From CAYMJK01 sp043101635 (GTDB lineage Bacteria; Planctomycetota; Phycisphaerae; Phycisphaerales; UBA1924): a stretch of 16,701 nt of DNA. The position numbers and the translations under genes are program-made. The stretch covers positions 1 through 16,701 of the forward strand of contig JBICIE010000221.1 in assembly GCA_043101635.1 (NCBI GenBank). Direction: 5' to 3'. This document shows, piece after piece, positions 8,977 through 13,980 of the stretch. The notes under the pieces are model-generated. The model made no database searches. It saw only the letters and a program-made list of their open reading frames with translations, and was not told the origin of the DNA. Every line of letters begins with the position of its first letter. The first letter of the stretch is position 1.

Positions 8977-9448
8977 CGTCGGCTCCTTCGATGAGCCAGT
9001 CTGGCAACGAGCGCACCTTGCCATCGGCGCCGACGCAGGCCAGTTCGCTGGTGGCGGCGACTAGCACGCCGCCGGCGTCGTGCAGGCGGGCGGCAGCGCC
9101 ATCGCCCGGCTCGATGAGCGCCACCTCATACTCGTGGCGCAGCTTGATGCGCCCGCCGCCGGTGAAGCGGGTGCGGACCTCGATGACATCGTCGTAACGC
9201 CCCGGGCGCCGGAAGCGCAGATCGAGTTTGGTGACGACGAGGAAGACGCCGGCGGCCTCGAGCTGGGCGTAGCTGACGCCGCTGGCGCGGAGCAGTTCGG
9301 TGCGCCCCATCTCCAGCCAGGGGACGACGCTGGCGTGATGGGCGACACCCATGGGGTCGCACTCGCAGTATCGGACGCGAACGCGGATGGCCCCGGCGGG
9401 AGGCGGCGGGCGGAGCGGGCGGGGCAGGGCGGCTTCGGCGAGGTCCAT
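8957..9448 (-). CDS. YbgC/FadM-type hotdog acyl-CoA thioesterase
   Basis: 163 residues, start ATG 9448. The family hydrolyses acyl-CoA thioesters in the cytoplasm; members act on 4-hydroxybenzoyl-CoA, short acyl-CoAs or, in YbgC, envelope-associated substrates. Seen: after a Pro-rich lead of about 20 residues, VRVRYCECDPMGVAHHASV matches the family motif Y.ETDaMGvv.Ha.Y, with D31 at the catalytic Asp position and H37/H38 following. WLEMGRTELLR matches the conserved helix, and KLDLRFRRPGRYDDVIEVR matches the central strands. No Shine-Dalgarno is visible; a TACACT box sits eight bases before the ATG. It is followed by the overlapping zinc-ribbon gene and is divergent from arsR across 80 bp. The substrate cannot be told from sequence. 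Confidence 0.88.
   Translation of the reverse strand: MDLAEAALPRPLRPPPPAGAIRVRVRYCECDPMGVAHHASVVPWLEMGRTELLRASGVSYAQLEAAGVFLVVTKLDLRFRRPGRYDDVIEVRTRFTGGGRIKLRHEYEVALIEPGDGAAARLHDAGGVLVAATSELACVGADGKVRSLPDWLIEGADGGPEPA
8983..8988 (-). promoter_or_regulatory. Ribosome binding site deciding the GTG start of the zinc-ribbon gene
   Basis: AAGGAG on the minus strand lies six bases before the GTG at 8976, inside the last codons of the thioesterase gene. It selects the 88-residue form and couples the two genes. Confidence 0.65.
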
Positions 9449-9456
9449 GGCGGGCG

Positions 9457-9462
9457 AGTGTA
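9457..9462 (-). promoter_or_regulatory. Possible -10 box for the thioesterase gene
   Basis: TACACT on the minus strand, eight bases before the ATG at 9448, would give a near-leaderless transcript. No matching -35 is apparent. An alternative -10, TATAAC, lies at 9482-9487 on the same strand. Weak evidence. Confidence 0.25.
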
Positions 9463-9494
9463 AGGGCGTGTGGCAAGGCGGGTTATATGGGTCC

Positions 9495-9522
9495 TTGACA
9501 ATGTTTTAGCATCAACTAAAAT
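9495..9522 (+). promoter_or_regulatory. Sigma-70-like promoter of the arsR operon
   Basis: TTGACA (9495-9500, full -35 consensus), 16-base spacer, TAAAAT (9517-9522, five of six to TATAAT), then six bases to the ATG at 9529. It is in an AT-rich island that stands out in this G+C-rich window. The predicted start falls at about the A of the ATG, so the mRNA would be leaderless; no Shine-Dalgarno is present. Confidence 0.75.
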
Positions 9523-9527
9523 GTCAA
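9495..9527. promoter_or_regulatory. Dyad operator, probable ArsR binding site
   Basis: Inner perfect arms TTTTAG (9504-9509) and CTAAAA (9516-9521) flank CATCAA. Outer arms TTGACA (9495-9500) and TGTCAA (9522-9527) extend the symmetry, with three extra bases on the left side. The inner dyad covers the promoter spacer and -10, so a bound dimer would block RNA polymerase. Inferred: autorepression by the adjacent ArsR protein, possibly also acting on the divergent thioesterase gene. Confidence 0.65.
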
Positions 9528-9528
9528 C

Positions 9529-9894
9529 ATGGCGAGTGACCCTCTGGCACTGCTGGCCGAACCGAAGCGCCGGGAGATCCTGCGGCTGATCTGGCGGGGC
9601 GAACTGAGCGCCGGGGAGATCGCCGCGCGATTCGATGTGAGCTTCGGGGCGATCAGTCAGCACCTGGCGGCGCTGCGGGAGGCGGGATTGGGGCGCCGGC
9701 GCCGGGACGGGCGCCGGCGCCTGTACAGCGTCGACCGTGAGGGGCTGGGGCCGATTGCCGGGGCTCTTGAGGTGATGTGGGGCGGACAGATCGAGCGTCT
9801 GAAGGAACTGGCGGAAGCCGAGCAGCGGGCAGCGCCGCGCCCGCGCCGAGGAAGGATCAGCCATGACATCCGGCGTCACCCGGGCCGAGAGTGA
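9529..9894 (+). CDS. ArsR-family winged-helix repressor (SRPBCC-linked subfamily)
   Basis: 121 residues. A compact winged helix: LLAEPKRREILRLI (8-21) is the typical first helix, SAGEIAARFDVSFGAISQHLAALREAGL (27-54) in two parts is the helix-turn-helix, and RRRRDGRRRLYSVD (56-69) is the wing. The ELCVCDL metal-binding motif of arsenic/cadmium sensors is absent, so this is not a classical metal sensor. ArsR proteins of this type are usually paired with SRPBCC genes, as here: the stop overlaps the next gene by 32 bases. The C-terminal tail (about 100-121) is Arg/Pro-rich and is encoded where the next gene's ribosome site lies. The ligand or signal is unknown. The promoter overlaps a dyad, suggesting autorepression. 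Confidence 0.9.
   Translation: MASDPLALLAEPKRREILRLIWRGELSAGEIAARFDVSFGAISQHLAALREAGLGRRRRDGRRRLYSVDREGLGPIAGALEVMWGGQIERLKELAEAEQRAAPRPRRGRISHDIRRHPGRE
9692..9721. repeat. GC hairpin of repeated 12-base palindromes in the arsR wing
   Basis: The palindrome GGCGCCGGCGCC occurs twice (9692-9703 and 9710-9721) separated by GGGACG. Because each copy is self-complementary, the pair is both a direct and an inverted repeat. It can form a 12-bp stem with a six-base loop in DNA or mRNA. It encodes the Arg-rich wing turn of ArsR. Confidence 0.7.
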
Positions 9895-10675
9895 GGTTGT
9901 TGAGATCACCTGCGCCATCAGCGCGCGCCCCGAGACGGTGTTCCGGTACTTCACGGATCCGGAGCGCTTTGCGCGCTGGTGGGCCGGGCCGGGCGGCGGG
10001 GTCGCGACGCTGGAGGCGCGCCCGGGCGGGCTGATGCGCATCGCCTATCACGGCGGGCAGGTGATGCGCGGGAGGGTGCTGGCGATCGAGCCGCCGCGCC
10101 TGTTCAACTTCTCGTGGGGCTACGAGGGCGAGGGGCAGGCCGTTGCGCCCGAGTCATCGGAAGTCGAGATCACGCTGAAGGCGACGCCGGAGGGCACGCT
10201 GCTGAAGCTGCGCCACAGCGGGCTGCCGACGCCCGAGCAGCGGGCCGGGCACACGAGCGGGTGGCGTCATTACATGTCGGTGATGGCGCACGAGGCGGCG
10301 GGCGAGCAGACCGCCGGCGCGGCCAATCGAGTGTTCAAGGCGTTCGCCGAGGCGTGGCGCACGCGCGACGATGGCGCGCGCCTGGACCTGCTGCGCGGCT
10401 GCTGCGCCAAGGACGTGCGCTTCCGCGACGCGTGGGCCTGCGTCGATGGCGTCGAGGCGCTGAGCGAGCACATCGCCAACGCCCTGCGCCACGTGCCGAT
10501 GGCGATGGAACTGACGACGCCGGTCGAACACGCGCACGGCTATGCGCGCGCAGGCTGGCGGGCCGCCGGCCCGGACGGGCGCGCGATCATGAGCGGAACC
10601 TACTTCGGGCGTCTCTCGCTGGACGGGAAGCTGGAGTTTGTGGTGAGCTTCCTGGATGGCCCGCCGCAGCTTTAG
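9863..10675 (+). CDS. SRPBCC (AHSA1-like) protein fused to a SnoaL/NTF2-like domain
   Basis: 270 residues; ATG 9863 with GAGGAAGG seven bases upstream, inside the end of arsR, so the two are coupled. Residues about 10-148 are an SRPBCC/AHSA1-type helix-grip domain: EITCAISARPETVFRYFTDP, ARWWAGPGG, a central LAIEPPRLFNFSW strand pair, and the closing GWRHYMSVM helix. Residues about 155-268 look like a SnoaL/NTF2-like cone: FKAFAEAWRTRD, LLRGCCAKDVRFRDAW, DGVEALSEHI, and terminal strands SGTYFGRLSLDGKLEFVVSF. Both folds bind small hydrophobic ligands, and the AHSA1 type can also act as a co-chaperone. Stand-alone AHSA1 proteins are about 150 residues, so the C-terminal domain is an addition. 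The pairing with ArsR suggests the product handles or senses the compound the repressor responds to (inference). Confidence 0.82.
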   Translation: MTSGVTRAESEVVEITCAISARPETVFRYFTDPERFARWWAGPGGGVATLEARPGGLMRIAYHGGQVMRGRVLAIEPPRLFNFSWGYEGEGQAVAPESSEVEITLKATPEGTLLKLRHSGLPTPEQRAGHTSGWRHYMSVMAHEAAGEQTAGAANRVFKAFAEAWRTRDDGARLDLLRGCCAKDVRFRDAWACVDGVEALSEHIANALRHVPMAMELTTPVEHAHGYARAGWRAAGPDGRAIMSGTYFGRLSLDGKLEFVVSFLDGPPQL

Positions 10676-10677
10676 AA

Positions 10678-10708
10678 GGCGCCGGGGTCGAGAGAAAGAC
10701 GGGGCGCC
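10678..10708. terminator. Possible hairpin between convergent genes
   Basis: GGCGCC at 10678-10683 and again at 10703-10708 can pair, with an inner GTC/GAC pair around a GAGAGAAA loop. It starts two bases after the SRPBCC stop in a 78-bp convergent gap. There is no T run on either side, so it is not a canonical intrinsic terminator. Confidence 0.2.
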
Positions 10709-10753
10709 CCCACCATGCGCCGCCCGGGCCATGCTTCTTACGCTCAGTTCGTT

Positions 10754-13078
10754 CTACGGGCAGCCGGCGGCGAAGGCGTTCTGGAAGCAGAGGAAGTCGA
10801 AGAAGGTCAGGGTTCCGTCGCCGTCGCAGTCGGCGTCCGGGTCGCCGGCGGCGAAGAGGTTCTGATAGCACAGGAAGTCGAAGAAGTTCAGATCGCCGCT
10901 GCCGTCGCAGTCGGCGTAGCAGGTGTGCAGCAGCGTGGGCGCCGGCATGAGTGTGACCGGACGCACGCCGTCGTCGATAACGATGTCGAAGATGTCGAGC
11001 CCGGCGCCGACGCCGCTGGTGAGTTGGAGTTCGTAGGTGGTCGGGCTGGTCTGGACGACCGGGCCGATCTCGCTGAGCCCTGCGCTCTTCTTGGCGTGGC
11101 GCACCACGGGCGGCTGAACCGGCTCGGTGATGGGGCTCGACTGCCAGTCGTTCAGCGCGAACTTCATGGCGACCGTGCGCCCGCCGGTTCCGGGGACGAC
11201 ATCGGTTTCGATCTTCCAGATCGACTGCACGGCATCCGGCCGGCCGACCAGGTCGGTGCGCCATGTGTCGAACATGTCGCGCAGGGTGAAGACCGGATCG
11301 GGATCGCCGGACTGCTGGTTGGGAACGTTGAACGTCATCCAGTAGTCGCCGATGGCGCAGCCCTGGCCGCTGGCGAAGACGCCACCCTGGCTGTCGACGG
11401 TCGCGACCGTCAGCGTGCGCCGGGCGGGGATGGCCAGGTCGGTCCAGCCGTCGCCGGTGAGATCGGCGGGCTCGGGCCGGTTGGGATTGAGGCGCAGCAG
11501 CGCCGACTGGGCCAGCGAGAACGTGCCGTCGCCGGCGCCTTCGAGGATCTCCAGATCGGCGGTGGCAACCACGACGGTGACGGCGATGTCGAGGTTGTCG
11601 TCGCCGGAGAACTGGCCGATGGCCAGTTCGCCGGAGCGGCCGGAGAGCGGGTAGATGGTGGTCTCGAAGACGCCGCCTTTCTGGAGCACGACGGCCATGT
11701 CGGCGTTGTCGACGGTGGCGACGGCGAAGTCGATCTCGCCGTTGCGGTCGAAATCGGCGGCCCGCAGTGCGGTGGGCCCGCCGGGCACGGGGATGAAGCC
11801 GTCGACGGCGAAGGCGCCGCCGGTGTTGCGGAGGATGGCGAGCTGATCGACATCGGCGGCGATGTACACGAGGTCGACATCGCCATCTCGATCGACATCG
11901 CAACTGACGAGATCGTCGATGCCGCCCCCGGCGGGCACGTCGCTGCGGGTGTAGCCGCCGGCGCCATCGTCGAGCAGCACCGTCACATCGTTGCTGGTGA
12001 AGTTGGCCACGGCGATGTCCGGGCCGAAGGCGCCATCGAGATCATCCACCACGATGCGCCGGGGATTGTCGCCGACGGGGATCGGCCGCGGGGCGCCGAA
12101 GGCGCCGGCGCCGTCGCCGGCGAGGATGGTGATCTGGTCGATGGCATCGTTGGCGACGATCAGGTCGAGTGCGCCATCGCCGGTGACGTCGGCGGCGACG
12201 ATCTCGCGCCCTGGCGCGCCGGCGGGCGTGGTCACGTACTGCTCGAAGATGGACACCGGCGCGCAGTCAGGCGTCTGGTTGAACAGCAGCGAGACATCAC
12301 TGGAGTCGGCGGCGACGGCGGCGATGTCGATCTTGCCATCGTTGTCGAAGTCTCCGGTCGCGTTGGTCAGCGGGCGGCCCGCAGCGCGGTACAGACCGGT
12401 GCAGCCGTCCATGTCGCCCGTGCGGGCGATGAGCATGTAGGCGATGTGGGCCGACTTCTCAAAGGAGGCCGGGGGCGAGCCGCAGGATGTCGGCGAGCCG
12501 GAGCAACTGCAGCGGCCGTCGCCGCCCATGCGCCGGGCGGCTTCCATGGCGGCCATCATCTTCTCGGCGAGGTCGCCGGGCGTGTCGATGACCGCGCGGA
12601 CCGCCTCGGTGACGACCGGCTCGCCGGTGAGGATGTTGCCCTGGATCGCGTAGACGATGTCGCCGACCGAGCCGATCTGGCCGCCCTTCCACTGGCTGGC
12701 GCCGGTCCCGCTGAAGGTGGCCGCGCGTCCCTGAACATCGACGAAGCCGTACTGACGGGTCTGGTGGCCGCTGTCGAAGACGGCCAGCAGATCGAGGATC
12801 TCATCCGGATCGACGCCGAGGGCGATCTGATCGCGGATGTACGCGCGGTTCTGGCCGCTGGAATCCACGAAGGACTGGGCCGTGCAGCCGCCGACGCCGG
12901 TGAGCAGCACCGGCGTGTTGGCCTGCAGGTCGAAGCCGGTCAGGCAGGTCGCCGAGCCGAGGGCGATCTCCCCGGTGCGGGTGTCGACCAGGAGGATGGA
13001 CCAGGTTGCGGCGGCCTGGCCGGCGGCCACGGCGATGGCCGCGGCGGCGGCAAGTCCGGATCGGGCGCCAATTCGCAT
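10754..13078 (-). CDS. Secreted DUF1028 Ntn-hydrolase-like protein with seven FG-GAP blades and a GC-type dockerin-like tail
   Basis: 774 residues from the ATG at 13078, chosen over one 14 codons upstream because CGGAG lies six bases before it and a signal peptide follows at once. Residues 1-24 are a Sec signal (basic start, Ala-rich core, AAA before the cut), leaving Thr25 first. Residues 25-235 match DUF1028, placed in the Ntn-hydrolase clan: TWSILLVDTRTGEIALGSA, then GDGRCSCSGSPTSCGSPP, a Cys-rich patch (C190, C192, C199). Residues about 241-553 hold seven FG-GAP/VCBS calcium loops such as DFDNDGKIDI, DVTGDGALDL and DVDRDGDVDL, suggesting a seven-bladed propeller. Residues 556-719 are an unrecognised beta-rich region. 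Residues 720-774 carry two EF-hand/dockerin-like repeats (ADCDGSGDLNFFDFLCYQN and its twin) typical of Phycisphaerae exported proteins. Inferred: a calcium-bound, surface or extracellular enzyme-like protein; the substrate is unknown. Confidence 0.85.
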   Translation of the reverse strand: MRIGARSGLAAAAAIAVAAGQAAATWSILLVDTRTGEIALGSATCLTGFDLQANTPVLLTGVGGCTAQSFVDSSGQNRAYIRDQIALGVDPDEILDLLAVFDSGHQTRQYGFVDVQGRAATFSGTGASQWKGGQIGSVGDIVYAIQGNILTGEPVVTEAVRAVIDTPGDLAEKMMAAMEAARRMGGDGRCSCSGSPTSCGSPPASFEKSAHIAYMLIARTGDMDGCTGLYRAAGRPLTNATGDFDNDGKIDIAAVAADSSDVSLLFNQTPDCAPVSIFEQYVTTPAGAPGREIVAADVTGDGALDLIVANDAIDQITILAGDGAGAFGAPRPIPVGDNPRRIVVDDLDGAFGPDIAVANFTSNDVTVLLDDGAGGYTRSDVPAGGGIDDLVSCDVDRDGDVDLVYIAADVDQLAILRNTGGAFAVDGFIPVPGGPTALRAADFDRNGEIDFAVATVDNADMAVVLQKGGVFETTIYPLSGRSGELAIGQFSGDDNLDIAVTVVVATADLEILEGAGDGTFSLAQSALLRLNPNRPEPADLTGDGWTDLAIPARRTLTVATVDSQGGVFASGQGCAIGDYWMTFNVPNQQSGDPDPVFTLRDMFDTWRTDLVGRPDAVQSIWKIETDVVPGTGGRTVAMKFALNDWQSSPITEPVQPPVVRHAKKSAGLSEIGPVVQTSPTTYELQLTSGVGAGLDIFDIVIDDGVRPVTLMPAPTLLHTCYADCDGSGDLNFFDFLCYQNLFAAGDPDADCDGDGTLTFFDFLCFQNAFAAGCP

Positions 13079-13084
13079 GTGATG

Positions 13085-13089
13085 CTCCG
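13085..13089 (-). promoter_or_regulatory. Ribosome binding site deciding the DUF1028 gene start
   Basis: CGGAG on the minus strand lies six bases before the ATG at 13078. It favours that start over the upstream in-frame ATG at 13120, which has no signal-peptide logic. Confidence 0.6.
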
Positions 13090-13110
13090 TTTGGTGTCTC
13101 CCGCTGCCCC

Positions 13111-13139
13111 AAGTTACCACGCCCGGGGGGCGAAGCCAA
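13111..13139 (-). promoter_or_regulatory. Possible promoter of the DUF1028 gene
   Basis: On the minus strand TTGGCT (13139-13134), a 17-base spacer, then TAACTT (13116-13111) preceded by TGG. The resulting leader would be about 25 bases and contain the CGGAG ribosome site. Match to consensus is partial. The rest of the 248-bp divergent region up to 13326 is G+C-rich and shows no convincing promoter for the plus-strand operon. Confidence 0.35.
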
Positions 13140-13314
13140 GTGGTCTGGCCGGAGAACGGTCCGAATCCGGGGGGGAACGCGCCTGCAGGGAGGGCCAGGC
13201 GGGGCCGGCGCCCGGGCTATCCGGACCCCGGCGTGAAGTTGGGTAAACAGGGCGCCGATACAGCCTCGCCGGGGCGTGGTTCCCGGTCGCGCCCGGGTCT
13301 GCCGGGGATGATCG

Positions 13315-13320
13315 AGGAGG
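13315..13320 (+). promoter_or_regulatory. Ribosome binding site deciding the GTG start of the HTH-receiver gene
   Basis: AGGAGG, a full Shine-Dalgarno, lies six bases before the GTG at 13327. The nearby ATG at 13308 is in another frame. Confidence 0.75.
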
Positions 13321-13326
13321 TGGCCA

Positions 13327-13950
13327 GTGACCCCACCGAACGCCAACGGCCAGCACTGGGCCGACAAGAAGATCTTCACAACGGGCGAGGCCGCCGAAGT
13401 GTGCAAGGTGAGCCAGCAGACGATCATCCGCTGCTTCGACAGCGGCCGGCTGCAGGGCTTTCGCGTGCCGGGCTCGAAATTCCGGCGGATTCCGCGCGAG
13501 GAGCTGATCCGCTTCATGCAGCTCAACGGGATCCCGACCGATGCGCTGGACGCCGGCCGCAAGCGGGTGCTGGTGGTCGATGACGACGAGAAGATCCTGG
13601 AGGTCTTCCGGGACATGCTGCAGCGCGACGGACGTTTCGAGTTCGAGACGGCGTCGAGCGGGTACGACGCGGGGATGCTTACGGAGCAGTTCCGTCCGCA
13701 CCTGATCATCCTGGACTACATGCTGCCGGACATCAACGGCAACGTGGTGTGCAAGCGTCTGAAGGAGAGCCCTGAGACGCGCGACATCAAGATCATCTTC
13801 GTCAGCGGGGTGATCAACGAGCACGAGATCAAGAGCCTGCTGGATGCGGGCGGGGACGCCTTCCTGAAGAAGCCGTTCAACATCCAGGAGCTTCTGGGCA
13901 AGATGACAGAGTTGCTGGGTCTTGGCGCAGCGGCGCCGGAGCGGGCCTGA
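13327..13950 (+). CDS. Response regulator with N-terminal excisionase-type HTH and C-terminal receiver
   Basis: 207 residues, GTG start. Residues about 14-70 form a MerR/excisionase-type winged helix (FTTGEAAEVCKVSQQTIIRC, then FRVPGSKFRRIPREELIRFM). Residues 79-198 are a receiver domain with all key residues: acidic D85/D86, phospho-acceptor D130 in LIILDYMLPD, S160 in IIFVSG, and K182 in LKKPF. It is predicted to bind DNA in the cytoplasm in a phosphorylation-dependent way. The order HTH then receiver is the reverse of OmpR or NarL regulators; this arrangement is known in planctomycetes. It is first in the operon, 30 bases before the HDOD-kinase, its likely phosphodonor. Confidence 0.92.
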   Translation: MTPPNANGQHWADKKIFTTGEAAEVCKVSQQTIIRCFDSGRLQGFRVPGSKFRRIPREELIRFMQLNGIPTDALDAGRKRVLVVDDDEKILEVFRDMLQRDGRFEFETASSGYDAGMLTEQFRPHLIILDYMLPDINGNVVCKRLKESPETRDIKIIFVSGVINEHEIKSLLDAGGDAFLKKPFNIQELLGKMTELLGLGAAAPERA

Positions 13951-13980
13951 TCGGCGGGGGGCCGGGAGGCGGGAGCAGCC

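Noticed and set aside
8977..9024. Longer ATG start for the zinc-ribbon gene, adding two more Cys (CARC)
   Set aside because: No ribosome site for the ATG and a 68-base overlap; the internal GTG has AAGGAG at ideal spacing. The CARC would be an incomplete extra knuckle.
10701..10710. Perfect palindrome GGGGCGCCCC in the convergent gap, as a terminator
   Set aside because: No loop and no T run; expected by chance at this G+C content. Only the wider weak hairpin is listed, at low confidence.
10715..13246. 843-codon plus-strand open frame
   Set aside because: Antisense shadow of the DUF1028 gene. The opposite strand has a signal peptide, seven calcium loops and a dockerin-like tail.
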